Below, in pieces: positions 24,389 to 34,142 of a stretch of DNA of 64,000 bases (the stretch's first letter is position 1; each line of letters begins with the position of its first letter). The notes beneath the pieces were generated by a model. The model had not been told where the DNA came from, made no database searches, and saw only the letters and a list, made by a program, of their open reading frames with translations. Source of the stretch: an uncultured Rhodospirillales bacterium (GTDB lineage Bacteria; Pseudomonadota; Alphaproteobacteria; ATCC43930; CGMCC-115725); assembly GCA_903822185.1 (NCBI GenBank), contig CAIJOA010000028.1, positions 248,001-312,000 of the forward strand, written 5' to 3'. A program made the position numbers and the translations under genes.

Positions 24389-25651
24389 TCAGGTCGGATA
24401 GACGAGCTTGCAGCCGGTTTCGCTGGCCGGAGGCATGAAGTCTTTGCCCGCGACGACCTGATCGACGACGAACAGATCCTCGGGATCGACGGTGCCCTTG
24501 GCCTGCTCGTGGCCAATGAAGACCGACGGGACAAGCTGATGGTCTTCGGCACGGAAATAGGGCTCGCTGGGCATCAACGCGACTTCGGGCGGCAGCTTCA
24601 GCCCTTCGAGCGCATGCGCGACCTTCACTGCCTCGATCGACTTGGCGTTGTTCGCGGCGAGCGCATAGCTCCACATCGAAGCAAACCCGAACCAGGTACG
24701 CGCCGTCGGAACCTTGCCGGTCTTCTTGCGGATCGCGGCGACGAACTCGGCGACATGCGGCACGTTCGGCTGGTTCCAGTACCATTCGAACAGCCACGAT
24801 CCGATGCGCGCCTCGACCGGCAAGCCTTCGACGACTTCCAGTTCCTGCTGCATGCCGGCGATCTTGAGTTGCTTATCGAGGCCGAACTGGACCGCCTGCT
24901 TGATCGAGTTGATGCCATCATCGCCGGCGGCGAGATCGACCAGCACGTCGGGATTGGCGGCGCGCGCCTTGATCAGCACGGCCGAATAATCGGTCGTCGC
25001 TAACGGGAAGAAATCGGTGCCGACGATGGTGCCGCCGGCCTTGGTCGCCGCTTTGGTCAGACCGTCTGCAAGCGCGTGGCCGAAGGCATAATCCTGGGCG
25101 ATGATGTAAATCTTCTTGCCCAGTTTATTGACCAGCGGACCGGCCATGGCGTTGCCCTGCATCGCGCCGGTATTGCAGACGCGGAAGGTCGTCCATTGGC
25201 AGCTCGCGCCGGTGATCGCATCGGCGTGTCCGCCGGGGACGATATGGATCGTCTTCAACTCGGCCGCAACCTGGGCGATGGCGATGGCGTGCGACGAATT
25301 CACGTTGCCGATGAGGAAATCGACCTTATCGCTTTGAATAAGTTTGCGCGCTTTTTGCACGGCGATGTCGGTTTTGTCCGAAGTCGAATCCTCGACCACC
25401 GTTTGAACCTGCCGACCGACGATGCCGCCTTTGGCGTTGATCTGTTCGACAGCGAGTTCGACGCCGAAATTCTCGTTCTTACCGAGCGCGGTATAGACGC
25501 CGGTCAGCGGGTTATCGACGCCGACTTTGAGAATGTCGGCAGCGCGTGCCCGGATGATGAAAGGCGACGCGAATTGCAAAGCGCCGGCCGCGACACCTGC
25601 CTTGAGCAGCGTGCGCCGGCGAACATGAAGACTTGCCTGAAGCTTACCCAT
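24389..25651 (-). CDS. ABC transporter substrate-binding protein, Leu/Ile/Val-binding type
   Basis: About 420 residues of the Peripla_BP_6 type, the receptor of the livHMGF importer. The N terminus carries 'VRRRTLLKAGVAAGAL', a likely twin-arginine signal. The mature part starts 'DILKVGVDNPLTGVYTALGK' and has 'NSSHAIAIAQVAAELKTIHI' and 'DYAFGHALADGLTKA', typical of the two-lobed amino-acid/amide binding fold. I start it at ATG 25651, preceded by GGGGGAGGG; a TTG five codons upstream is unlikely. The ligand is not predictable from the sequence; amides or aromatic acids are as likely as amino acids. Confidence 0.92.
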   Translation of the reverse strand: MGKLQASLHVRRRTLLKAGVAAGALQFASPFIIRARAADILKVGVDNPLTGVYTALGKNENFGVELAVEQINAKGGIVGRQVQTVVEDSTSDKTDIAVQKARKLIQSDKVDFLIGNVNSSHAIAIAQVAAELKTIHIVPGGHADAITGASCQWTTFRVCNTGAMQGNAMAGPLVNKLGKKIYIIAQDYAFGHALADGLTKAATKAGGTIVGTDFFPLATTDYSAVLIKARAANPDVLVDLAAGDDGINSIKQAVQFGLDKQLKIAGMQQELEVVEGLPVEARIGSWLFEWYWNQPNVPHVAEFVAAIRKKTGKVPTARTWFGFASMWSYALAANNAKSIEAVKVAHALEGLKLPPEVALMPSEPYFRAEDHQLVPSVFIGHEQAKGTVDPEDLFVVDQVVAGKDFMPPASETGCKLVYPT

Positions 25652-25883
25652 AATGCCCTCCCCCAATGATTTATTCTTATCGTTTCTAATATCCCTTACC
25701 GCTTAGGGCTGCAAGCAAGAGGTGTGCGGGTCACCGCACCGTGATTCGTCTCGCACCTGCGAACGCCCCTGCCCACCCAACAAATAGCCTCGCCTTATTT
25801 CATCCTCTTTCTTATGAGAATGCTTAGACCATTACAGCCGGAATTACCGGCCACGACCACTCGCTGCAAAGAGGAAATCAAGA

Positions 25884-26678
25884 ATGTTGTTTCGCAACCT
25901 GCTTCGCCCCGCTTTCGGATTCGCGGCGATCACCGCCGTGTCATTCTCAGCCGCCGCGCCGGCCCATGCGCAAAACACCTACGGCACGGACCAGCGTTAT
26001 TGCGATCAAAGCACCCTGTCGAAAATCTTGAGCCCGACAACCGGCAACTTGCTGGGCAGCGCTGCCGGCGCAGCGGCCGGCGGATTGCTCGGCAGTCAGG
26101 TCGGCAAGAGCAGCGGCAACACCATCGCGACAATCGTCGGCGTTCTCGGCGGTGCCGTGGGTGGCGGCTATATCGGTCGGGCCATGGACCCGTCGGATCG
26201 GGGCTGCGTTGGCCAATCGCTGGAACATGCCCAGCCTCAGCAATCGGTCGCCTGGCAGAATCCGGGCACGGGATCGAGCTACTGGGTGACGCCGACCCAG
26301 GACCTCCGAGGCCGCAACGGCGAAGTCTGCCGCAAATACGTGACCGACGCGGTGGTCAATCACCGCCGCCAGAAGACCACCAACGTTGCCTGCCAGCAGT
26401 CGGACGGCAACTGGGCACCCGTCTCCAGCAACTACGTCCAGGCCGCCTACACCCCGTCCCGCCCGCCGGCCGACGAAAGCGCCGGACCGGTGTCGGGCGA
26501 TCTGATCTTCAAGGTGCAGCAGGCCCTGCACGACAAGGGCTTCTATGTCACCAGCAACATCGACGGCAAATGGGGCCCGGGCACCTCGTCCGCGCTGACC
26601 AACTTCCAACGTTCGAAGGGCCTGCCGCCGACGGGTCAGATCAACACGGCAAGCCTGTCGGCGCTCGGCGTCCGCTAG
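25884..26678 (+). CDS. Exported glycine-zipper protein with peptidoglycan-binding domain
   Basis: A 264-residue protein. The signal peptide ends near 'APAHAQ'. A glycine-zipper segment (about 55-105, 'GSAAGAAAGGLLGSQVGK' and 'GGAVGGGYIG') resembles the 17 kDa surface-antigen family and can insert into the outer membrane. A middle domain (about 125-190) has three cysteines ('GEVCRKY', 'NVACQQS'), and a C-terminal PG_binding_1 domain (about 205-264) has 'VQQALHDKGFYVTSNIDGKWGPGTSSALTNFQ', quoted here as a domain, which binds peptidoglycan. A GAGGAA ribosome site precedes the ATG. It probably ties the outer membrane to the wall. It diverges from the receptor gene. Confidence 0.85.
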   Translation: MLFRNLLRPAFGFAAITAVSFSAAAPAHAQNTYGTDQRYCDQSTLSKILSPTTGNLLGSAAGAAAGGLLGSQVGKSSGNTIATIVGVLGGAVGGGYIGRAMDPSDRGCVGQSLEHAQPQQSVAWQNPGTGSSYWVTPTQDLRGRNGEVCRKYVTDAVVNHRRQKTTNVACQQSDGNWAPVSSNYVQAAYTPSRPPADESAGPVSGDLIFKVQQALHDKGFYVTSNIDGKWGPGTSSALTNFQRSKGLPPTGQINTASLSALGVR

Positions 26679-26821
26679 CGTCCGTTCGTCCTTCACCGTC
26701 GCCATGGCCGGGCTCGTCCTGGCCATGTGCGTTTTGGGGCGATGAACGAGCGCACGGCACAATTTCGCCACATTTGGTGCGTGATATTATCCACATCACG
26801 TTGCCGTCGTTTCACGGGTAA

Positions 26822-29155
26822 ATGACCCTTCGCTCCCGCCTCATCCTTTTGCTCCTGCTCGCGACGACGCCACTGATCGCGACGGAAATCTATAACGAGC
26901 TGAACCTACGCGCCGAGCGTCAGACGGAAATCCGTCAGGAGGCCATGCGGCTGACCCAGCTCGTCGATTCAGAGCAGAACCGTATCAACGAAGGCGCGCG
27001 TCAGTTTCTGGTCGCCTTCGCGCAAGTCGCTACCATCAGGGCAAGCGACATGGCGGCGTGTCACGACGACGCCGTGAACGTCATGAAGCAGGTCGAGGGC
27101 TACGCCAATTTTGGTGTCGCCGACCTGCAGGGAAAAATTCTCTGCTCGTCGCTCCCCCGTCCGCCCCAGGCAGCACTGGAGCCGGACGCGATGGCCGTCG
27201 CGACCAATGGCGCCGATATGGTCATCGGCTTCTATCATCGCGGTCTCTACACTGCCAAACGGATCGTCACCTACTCCATTCCTTGGCGCGGGGAAGACGG
27301 AACGATCCGCGGTGTCGCTTGGATAGGGCTGGATCTCGACTGGCTTGCCCAGCATTACGCCAACCGCTTTTTCTCTGACGATGTGACGCTGGTCCTCGCC
27401 GACAGCCAAGGCACGATCCTCGTCCGCCAACCCGGTCAGTCGGAATGGGCCGGACAAAAAATGGACTCGCGTCTGATCGGACGCGTGCATGAGGTCCAGG
27501 ACAATTACCTCGACATCGACCGCGGCGGCGATACCGGACGGCTCGTCGCTTATTCGCCGATCGGTAAAAGCACGGCCGACCTTTATGTCGGCGTCGGGAT
27601 CAACAAAGCCCCCTACTTCGCCCGCATCAACGCCGCGACCTGGCGCAAGGTCGAAATCCTTGCCGGCGCGCTGGTGTTGGCGCTGCTCGCGATCTGGTGG
27701 GGCGGCAAGCTTTTCATCCGCCGTCCCGTCAACCGGCTGCTCAATGCGACCCGGCGCTGGCAAGGCGGCGATTCAAGCGCGCGCACCGGCCTCATCGAAC
27801 CCCGATCCGAACTGGGCGAACTAGGCATCGCCTTCGACGAAATGGCGACGGCGCTGGAACTGCGCCAACGCCAACAGAAAGCCGCCGAGGAAGCTTTGGC
27901 GCGCCTCAATGCCGATCTCGAACAACGGGTCACGACCGAAGTCGCAGCGCGCGATGCCGCGCAAGGCGCATTGCAGCAAGCACAGAAGGTCGAAGCCCTA
28001 GGCCGCCTGACCGCCGGCGTCGCGCATGATTTCAACAATCTGCTAACCGCGATCATGGGCAATCTTGAATTGCTCCAAAATCGCTATGCGCCGGAAGACC
28101 GCGCGGCGCGTTGGCTTGCCGCGGCGCAGCGCGCGGCAGATCGCGGCGCCAAGCTAACGCAGCAACTGCTCGCCTTCTCGCGCAAGCAACGCATCGCCGC
28201 CGAGCCGGTCGATCTCAACGGCATCATCACCGGCACGCGCGGCCTCATCGCCAGTACGATCGGCGCGACCACACGGATCGAGACGGTGCTGGGTCCATCG
28301 TTGTGGCTCGCGCTTGGCGATGTCAGTCAGATTGAATTGATCATCCTCAATCTCGTCATCAACGCTCGCGACGCGATGCAGCTTGGCGGGGCGATTACGA
28401 TCGAATCCGCTAACGTCACACTGGGCGCGCCCGAACGGCCGGAAGAACCCGCCGCCGGCGACTATGTCATGCTGGCGGTCGCCGATACCGGCCCCGGTAT
28501 GCCGCCCGAAGTGCTGGCGCGCGTGTTCGAACCTTTCTTCACCACCAAAGAAGTCGGCAAAGGCTCCGGCCTCGGCTTACCGCAAGTCTTAGGCGTAACC
28601 CAGCAGCTTGGCGGCGGCATTCGCATCGACACGCGGCTCGGTGAAGGCACCAGCGTGAAAATCTATCTGCCGCGCGCGACCGGTGCCGCTGTCGAGGTTC
28701 ACCCAACACCGTCCGCCGATAACGCGCCCAACATCATCGGACATGCGGTTTCGATTTTGCTTGTCGATGACGACAGCGAGGTCCGCACCGTCACCGCCGG
28801 TATTCTGCGCGAAGCCGGCCATACCGTCATCGAAGCCGGCAGCGGCGGCGCTGCCATCGAGCGATTGGAACGCGATGCCGAGCGGGTGGAATTGATGATC
28901 TGCGATTTCGCCATGCCCGGCATGAACGGCGCCGAAGTCGCGCGGGTCGTGCGCCGCAACTGGCCCCGCCTCGCCATCCTGTTCATCACCGGTTTTGCCG
29001 ACAACGCGACCTTAATGGCCGACCCCGCGAACAAGGATATTTTGCAAAAGCCGTTTCGCGGCACAGAATTGTTGGAGCGCGTTATGCAGATCGTCGAGCG
29101 AACGCACGGACCTAACACAAAGGTCGTCGATTTTCCGGGACGGTCGCTTCCGTAA
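26822..29155 (+). CDS. Membrane-bound hybrid histidine kinase with Cache-type sensor
   Basis: A 777-residue protein. A first transmembrane helix (about 5-22), a periplasmic double-Cache-like sensor (about 30-270, 'YANFGVADLQGKILCSS', 'VTYSIPWRGEDGTIRGVAWI') and a second helix (about 280-297) are followed by HAMP (about 300-355) and a coiled coil. Then come HisKA with His402 in 'AGVAHDFNNLL', HATPase ('NARDAMQLGG', 'ADTGPGMPPE', 'GSGLGLPQV') and a C-terminal receiver with Asp695 in 'ICDFAMPGM'. It is related in its kinase core to the kinase near the start of the window but senses an external ligand. No response regulator is adjacent. Confidence 0.93.
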   Translation: MTLRSRLILLLLLATTPLIATEIYNELNLRAERQTEIRQEAMRLTQLVDSEQNRINEGARQFLVAFAQVATIRASDMAACHDDAVNVMKQVEGYANFGVADLQGKILCSSLPRPPQAALEPDAMAVATNGADMVIGFYHRGLYTAKRIVTYSIPWRGEDGTIRGVAWIGLDLDWLAQHYANRFFSDDVTLVLADSQGTILVRQPGQSEWAGQKMDSRLIGRVHEVQDNYLDIDRGGDTGRLVAYSPIGKSTADLYVGVGINKAPYFARINAATWRKVEILAGALVLALLAIWWGGKLFIRRPVNRLLNATRRWQGGDSSARTGLIEPRSELGELGIAFDEMATALELRQRQQKAAEEALARLNADLEQRVTTEVAARDAAQGALQQAQKVEALGRLTAGVAHDFNNLLTAIMGNLELLQNRYAPEDRAARWLAAAQRAADRGAKLTQQLLAFSRKQRIAAEPVDLNGIITGTRGLIASTIGATTRIETVLGPSLWLALGDVSQIELIILNLVINARDAMQLGGAITIESANVTLGAPERPEEPAAGDYVMLAVADTGPGMPPEVLARVFEPFFTTKEVGKGSGLGLPQVLGVTQQLGGGIRIDTRLGEGTSVKIYLPRATGAAVEVHPTPSADNAPNIIGHAVSILLVDDDSEVRTVTAGILREAGHTVIEAGSGGAAIERLERDAERVELMICDFAMPGMNGAEVARVVRRNWPRLAILFITGFADNATLMADPANKDILQKPFRGTELLERVMQIVERTHGPNTKVVDFPGRSLP

Positions 29156-29164
29156 ACTTATCTC

Positions 29165-29236
29165 CGTCATTGCGAGCGTAGCGAAGCGATCCAGTCGTGC
29201 TGCAAACTGGATTGCTTCGCTACGCTCGCAATGACG
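29165..29236. repeat. Long-stem palindrome between convergent genes
   Basis: Two 30-base arms (29165-29194 and 29207-29236) pair with a single mismatch around a 12-base loop. The arm begins CGTCATTGCGAGCGTAGCGA, a motif seen as dispersed intergenic repeats in many alphaproteobacterial genomes. It fills most of the 99 bases between the ends of the hybrid kinase gene and parC, so besides being a mobile-type repeat it may act as a bidirectional terminator. Confidence 0.85.
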
Positions 29237-29254
29237 ATAAAGCGCGGAGACGCC

Positions 29255-31477
29255 TTAGCTGAACTTGTTGCTCTGTGGGAAGCCGCGCGGGGCGATGCGG
29301 CCGGCGCTGGCGCGGGCGCCGATCCAGTTCTTCACGTCGGTTTCGGTGCGGGTACGATCGCCCGATTTCCAGGTGAGGCCATCCGACTTTTTGAATACCT
29401 TGGCGTCGGTCAGGCCGCCGTCATGATAACGCTGCAGGATCACGCCGCGGCCCTTCGACATCTCGGGCATTTCTTTCAGCGGGAACAGCAAAATCTTGTG
29501 GTTGTCACCGGCAACGGCAACCGTGTCGCCTTCGACCGCGGCACACACGCAAGCGAGCGCACCGTCACCGAGATTAAGCACCTGCTTGCCGTTACGGGTC
29601 TGAGCCAAGACATCATCGGACGGAACAACAAAGCCACGACCGTCGTTTGCCGCCAGCAATAGCTTCGTGCCCGCCTGATACGGCAGCAGCGTAACCAGAT
29701 CATGCTCGTTGTCGAGATCGATCATCAGCCGGATCGGTTCGCCATGGCCACGTGCCGAAGGCAGCTTCGCGACGTCGAGCGTGTAGAAGCGCCCGTTGCT
29801 GGCAAAGGCCAACAGCTTATCGGCGGTGGTCGTCTGGATGGCGAAGCGGGCTTCGTCGCCTTCCTTGTATTTCATGTCGGCGAGATTGAGCGTGTGGCCC
29901 TTGGCGGCGCGGATCCAGCCTTTGGCCGAACACAGCACCGTCACCGGCTCGCGCTCGACGAGAGAGTCCTCAGGGATTTCGATCTCGGCCGGCGGCTTAT
30001 CGACGGTGGTGCGGCGCTTGCCGATCGGGTTGTGGCTGTATTCCTTGCGCAACGCCGCAACCTCGGCGCCGATCGCCTTCCATTGCAGCTTCTCGTCCGC
30101 GAGGACTTCTTTCTTTTCTTTTTCCTCGGCGGTGAGCGCGGCGAGTTCTTTCTTGATCGCAATCTCTTCAAGGCGGCGCAACGAACGCAGCCGCATATTG
30201 AGGATCGCCTCGGCCTGAACCTCGGTGAGGTCCCACTTTTTGATCATCCGCTCTTTGGCGTCGTCATATTCGCGGATGATCCGGATGACCTCGTCGATAT
30301 TCAGATAGACGATCATCTGGCCGCGAAGGATTTCGATACGATGCGAAATCGCGGCCAAGCGGAAAGCGGTACGGCGCTGCAGCACTTCGCGGCGGTGATC
30401 CAGCCACGCCTGCAGCGTTTCTTTCAGATTCATCACGCGCGGGATGCTTTGCGCATCCAGCACGTTGAGATTGAGCGGGATACGAACTTCGAGCTCCGTC
30501 GCGCGGAACAACGATTCCATCAGCACGGCGGCATCGATGTTGCGCGTCTTCGGTTCGAGCACGAGGCGGACTTCCTCGGTCGATTCATCGCGCACGTCGC
30601 CGAGATACGGCAGCTTGCGTTCCTCGAGCAGCGAAGCCATGCGCTCGATCAAGCGCGACTTTTGCACCCAGTAAGGAATTTCCGTGACGATGATCAGATA
30701 GCCAGCGCGAGGCAGTTCCTCGACATGCCAGCGTGCGCGCAGGCGGAAGCTGCCGCGACCGGTGCTATAGGCGTTGAGGATCGCCTCGCGTCCCTCGACC
30801 AACACACCGCCAGTCGGGAAATCAGGTCCGGGAATCAGCTCGACCAATTCCTCGATCGTCATCGCCTTGGGCCGACGCAGCAGATTGGCGAGCGCATCGC
30901 ACAGTTCGACGATGTTGTGCGGCGGAATACTGGTCGCCATGCCGACGGCAATGCCGGTCGAACCATTGGCCAGCAGATTGGGAAACGCCGCGGGTAGAAC
31001 GATCGGCTCTTCGCTTTCGCCGTCGTAGGTCGGGCGCATATCGACGGAATCTTCGTCGATTCCATCCAGCAGCAATTCAGCGATTTCGGTGAGGCGGCTT
31101 TCTGTATAACGCATGGCGGCCGCGCCATCGCCGTCGAGATTGCCGAAATTCCCCTGCCCATCGACCAGCGGATAGCGCTGCGAAAAATCCTGCGCCAAGC
31201 GGACCAGCGCTTCATAGACCGCGATATCGCCGTGGGGATGGAACTTACCGATGACGTCGCCGACGACACGGGCGCATTTCTTGTAGCCCGATTTCGGATC
31301 GAGCTTGAGTTGCCGCATCGCGAACAACAGCCGCCGGTGAACCGGCTTTAACCCGTCGCGGACATCCGGCAGCGAACGCGAGACAATCGTCGATAGCGCA
31401 TAGGAAAGATACCGCTCTCCCAGCGCATCGGCGAAATTGACGTCGCGCATTTCTGCGGCGGGCGTATCCGTAACCAT
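29255..31477 (-). CDS. parC: DNA topoisomerase IV subunit A
   Basis: A 740-residue enzyme subunit that, with ParE, decatenates daughter chromosomes. The DNA-cleaving residue is Tyr124 in '[10 protein letters not shown]'. The N-terminal breakage domain starts '[21 protein letters not shown]', and the C-terminal domain has beta-pinwheel-like segments ('[18 protein letters not shown]' near the end). At the position of the quinolone-contacting Ser80 of E. coli ParC this protein has Ile85 ('[11 protein letters not shown]'). It is the last gene of the long housekeeping run, seven bases after recO. The length and the short C-terminal domain fit ParC rather than GyrA. Confidence 0.96.
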   Translation of the reverse strand: MVTDTPAAEMRDVNFADALGERYLSYALSTIVSRSLPDVRDGLKPVHRRLLFAMRQLKLDPKSGYKKCARVVGDVIGKFHPHGDIAVYEALVRLAQDFSQRYPLVDGQGNFGNLDGDGAAAMRYTESRLTEIAELLLDGIDEDSVDMRPTYDGESEEPIVLPAAFPNLLANGSTGIAVGMATSIPPHNIVELCDALANLLRRPKAMTIEELVELIPGPDFPTGGVLVEGREAILNAYSTGRGSFRLRARWHVEELPRAGYLIIVTEIPYWVQKSRLIERMASLLEERKLPYLGDVRDESTEEVRLVLEPKTRNIDAAVLMESLFRATELEVRIPLNLNVLDAQSIPRVMNLKETLQAWLDHRREVLQRRTAFRLAAISHRIEILRGQMIVYLNIDEVIRIIREYDDAKERMIKKWDLTEVQAEAILNMRLRSLRRLEEIAIKKELAALTAEEKEKKEVLADEKLQWKAIGAEVAALRKEYSHNPIGKRRTTVDKPPAEIEIPEDSLVEREPVTVLCSAKGWIRAAKGHTLNLADMKYKEGDEARFAIQTTTADKLLAFASNGRFYTLDVAKLPSARGHGEPIRLMIDLDNEHDLVTLLPYQAGTKLLLAANDGRGFVVPSDDVLAQTRNGKQVLNLGDGALACVCAAVEGDTVAVAGDNHKILLFPLKEMPEMSKGRGVILQRYHDGGLTDAKVFKKSDGLTWKSGDRTRTETDVKNWIGARASAGRIAPRGFPQSNKFS

Positions 31478-31484
31478 ACGCTAG

Positions 31485-32219
31485 CTATAGTAAGACTTGG
31501 CGCAGAACGTCAACATATCGGCCACGGGCAGCGGGTAGCTTTTTCGCATGCGGCGCGAAAACCCGGCTTTCGAGAAAGAAACCGGTCAGCGTCAGGCCGT
31601 CGAGCAGGTCTTCGGGCGTTGGGCGGCCAACCCCGTCGGCTTGCCGCAAGAATTCGGGAAGGCGCAGCAATTTTTCCTTGTAGGGAAGCCCGGCATCGGC
31701 GGAAACGGCCTGCCCCGACCGCGGCGACACATAAATCAAATCCTCGGTCACGCCCGTCGCCGCGCAGGACGACAAATCGAGCCCGAAGCCCAATTCCTCC
31801 AGCAACGCCATTTCCCATTCGACATAGGCGACGGCCCAGCGATCGTCCGCGGTCAGCGCGTCGATCAGGCGCAGAAATCCGGTATAAGCGCGAAGATGCG
31901 GCTCCCGCTCCGGCAGGGCCGCGACGGCCAGCGCCGCCGCCGCCGACAAGGTGCTGAGCCGCACGCGATCGTCGAGAAGCCCCGCCGCATGGCTGGCGAC
32001 GAGTTCGCCATTGAAGGAGCCGAGATGTTCCGAAAGCCGCGCGCGCCACGATATCAACAGGCGATTGCCGATCTGCCATTGCGCCCGCGTACGCGGCGAT
32101 TGCCCACCGCGCAGCAGCCCGGCATGACGGCCGTGCTCACGGGTCAGCATCTCGACGATCAGCGCGCGCTCGCCGTGACGGCGCGTCGCAAGGACGACGG
32201 CTTCATCCTCCCACTGCAT
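31485..32219 (-). CDS. recO: DNA repair protein RecO
   Basis: A 244-residue protein that helps load RecA onto SSB-coated single-stranded DNA in the RecFOR pathway. The N-terminal OB fold begins 'MQWEDEAVVLATRRHGERALIVEMLTREHGRHAGLLRGG', recognised as the family consensus, and the helical part includes 'WEMALLEELGFGLDLSSCAATG'. A zinc-binding cysteine cluster of other RecO proteins is reduced to one Cys, as usual in alphaproteobacteria. It follows the signal-peptidase-like gene by four bases and precedes parC by seven. Confidence 0.94.
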   Translation of the reverse strand: MQWEDEAVVLATRRHGERALIVEMLTREHGRHAGLLRGGQSPRTRAQWQIGNRLLISWRARLSEHLGSFNGELVASHAAGLLDDRVRLSTLSAAAALAVAALPEREPHLRAYTGFLRLIDALTADDRWAVAYVEWEMALLEELGFGLDLSSCAATGVTEDLIYVSPRSGQAVSADAGLPYKEKLLRLPEFLRQADGVGRPTPEDLLDGLTLTGFFLESRVFAPHAKKLPAARGRYVDVLRQVLL

Positions 32220-32223
32220 CGCG

Positions 32224-33252
32224 TCAGTTTATGATCGTCGCGATGCGTGACCAGCGAACGACCGGCAGCCACGACGAGTGCTTTTGCAACGATGATTTTT
32301 CGGTCGAAGCAAATATGAAAGCTGCTTTACCGACCAGAAGTTCGCTAGGAACATAACCGATGCCACTCAGGTGATCCCGGCTATCGGCGGAATTATCCCG
32401 ATTGTCACCCAGCACGAAATAATGATCCGACGGCACTACGAATTCTTCCGTATCGTCAAGCGGTTCTCCCGAGAGCTGGCGTTTCAGAATTGCGTAGTGC
32501 CTCCCATCCGGCATCGTCTCTTCGAACTGAAGAAAGTCGGTATGACGATCCGGAAAATCACTGAACAAATAATTTCCGGTTGGCTCGCGACGCAATGCGA
32601 TACCGTTGAGGTAGAGCATACCACCTTTAATCTGCACATGATCGCCCGGAAGACCGATGACGCGCTTGATGAAGTCAATCGATGGATCGCAGTTTGCCGC
32701 CATCGACGCGGCGACCTGTGGTTCCAACTGCGGATATTTGCACGGCAGCTTGAATACCATAACGTCGCCACGTATTGGCGGATGCCTCTTGCCGTCGTTC
32801 TCGATGACGAAGAAGTTATCGCCGACCACTAGCCCCGGCAGCATTGATGTGCTGGGTATGGAATAGGCTTTCAGCGACGGCCCAACAAGCGACAACGCGT
32901 CGGGCACGTGAGCAAAAATCAGAAACGCGGCATAAACGGAATATCGTTTGCGACGCGGCAACAGGCATGTGGGGGCTTGGCAGCCGCGACGAAAAGCATT
33001 TACCGCTGCCCAGATTGCCAAAATAAGCACCGTCGAATTTGCGACGATCAGCAACAGCAGCGTCAGCGAAGGGGAAACCGGCCAGATGAAAGGCGCGGCA
33101 TTATCCAGAATCATACAAAACACAGCGGCGGCGAGAAAGAAAACGCCACGCCGATATTCGCCGTTCAATGCTTGACCGAGACCAGGAACGATAAGGGACG
33201 AAACGAACAGCCAGCACCGCCACCATAGTCTTGGTTTGGCGTCCTCACTCAC
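32224..33252 (-). CDS. lepB: Second signal peptidase I, with extra N-terminal membrane domain
   Basis: A 342-residue protein inserted between era and recO. Residues about 10-125 hold three or four hydrophobic helices with 'VPGLGQALNGEYRRGVFFL', which is not part of standard LepB. The protease part has the catalytic Ser136 in 'SIPSTSMLPG' and Lys196 in 'DFIKRVIGLPGD', plus the box 'VLGDNRDNSADSRD'. It contains the same unusual Cys-bearing insertion as the other signal peptidase in this window, with near-identical DNA. The start overlaps the era stop as ATGA. Both catalytic residues are present, so it should be active; its substrate preference is unknown. Confidence 0.9.
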   Translation of the reverse strand: MSEDAKPRLWWRCWLFVSSLIVPGLGQALNGEYRRGVFFLAAAVFCMILDNAAPFIWPVSPSLTLLLLIVANSTVLILAIWAAVNAFRRGCQAPTCLLPRRKRYSVYAAFLIFAHVPDALSLVGPSLKAYSIPSTSMLPGLVVGDNFFVIENDGKRHPPIRGDVMVFKLPCKYPQLEPQVAASMAANCDPSIDFIKRVIGLPGDHVQIKGGMLYLNGIALRREPTGNYLFSDFPDRHTDFLQFEETMPDGRHYAILKRQLSGEPLDDTEEFVVPSDHYFVLGDNRDNSADSRDHLSGIGYVPSELLVGKAAFIFASTEKSSLQKHSSWLPVVRWSRIATIIN

Positions 33253-34142
33253 GGATCGAACTCAAGTCCGATCGAATCATAATGCGCGCGGTCTTCGGTC
33301 CAATTTTCGGTGACGCGCACGAAAAGGAAAAGATGGACGCGGCGGTCCAGCATTTTTTCGAGCTCGCCGCGCGCGATGGCGCCGATGCGCTTCACTTGTG
33401 CGCCGCCTTTACCAAGCACGATCGCTTTTTGGTTCGGCCGCTGCACATGGATGAGCTGGGAAATTTTGACGCTGCCGTCCTTGTGCTCTTCCCAGCTCTC
33501 GGTCTCGACAGCGATGGCGTACGGCAATTCCTGATGTAGCTGCAGGAATATCTGCTCGCGTGTTACCTCGGCCGCCAACAGACGTTGCGGCAGATCGGTC
33601 AGTTGGTCTTCCGGGAAAAGATACGGGCCTTCCGGCAAGGACGTAGCCAGATAATCCGCAAGGTCATTGGTACCGTCGCCGCTGATGCTCGAAATCATGA
33701 AGATGCGATCGAACGTTCCCGCCTCGCCTATGGAGGCCGCCAGCGGTAGCAAGGTTTCGTATTTGACGAGATCGACTTTGTTCAACACCAGCGCGGCTTG
33801 GCGGCCGGCGTTCTTCAGGCGCTCGACAATGCCGCGCGTGTCGTCATCGAAGCCGCGCGCGGCATCGACCAGCACAAGCACCATATCGGCGTCTTCGGCG
33901 CCCGACCAAGCCGCCGCGACCATCGCGCGATCGAGCCGGCGTTTCGGCGTGAAGATGCCAGGCGTATCGACGAAGATCAGTTGCGTTTCGCCGCGCATCG
34001 CGATGCCGAGCACGCGCGAGCGCGTCGTTTGCACCTTCGGCGTGACGATCGAGACTTTCGATCCGACCAACAGATTGAGCAGCGTCGATTTGCCCGCATT
34101 GGGCGCACCGACCAGGGCGACATAGCCGCAACGTGTCGTCAT
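33249..34142 (-). CDS. era: GTPase Era
   Basis: A 297-residue essential GTPase that binds the 3' end of 16S rRNA during 30S assembly. The G motifs are G1 'GAPNAGKST', G3 'DTPG' and G4 'NKVD'. The effector region has 'QTTRSRVLGIAM', and the C-terminal KH domain has 'IVLGKGGAQVKRIGAIARGELE', recognised as the usual RNA-binding loop. It overlaps rnc upstream and the second lepB downstream by four bases each. Confidence 0.97.
   Translation of the reverse strand: MTTRCGYVALVGAPNAGKSTLLNLLVGSKVSIVTPKVQTTRSRVLGIAMRGETQLIFVDTPGIFTPKRRLDRAMVAAAWSGAEDADMVLVLVDAARGFDDDTRGIVERLKNAGRQAALVLNKVDLVKYETLLPLAASIGEAGTFDRIFMISSISGDGTNDLADYLATSLPEGPYLFPEDQLTDLPQRLLAAEVTREQIFLQLHQELPYAIAVETESWEEHKDGSVKISQLIHVQRPNQKAIVLGKGGAQVKRIGAIARGELEKMLDRRVHLFLFVRVTENWTEDRAHYDSIGLEFDP

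Noticed and set aside
25814-26821. 335-codon frame overlapping the glycine-zipper/PG-binding gene
   Set aside because: It shares the strand but reads another frame. The product is Arg/Pro-rich without recognisable domains, while the frame at 25884 gives a signal peptide and a PG-binding domain.
29702-30997. Long open frame (431 codons) on the plus strand
   Set aside because: It lies entirely antisense to parC, whose protein matches the family over its whole length. The predicted product has the Arg/Asp/His-rich composition typical of frames opposite GC-rich genes.
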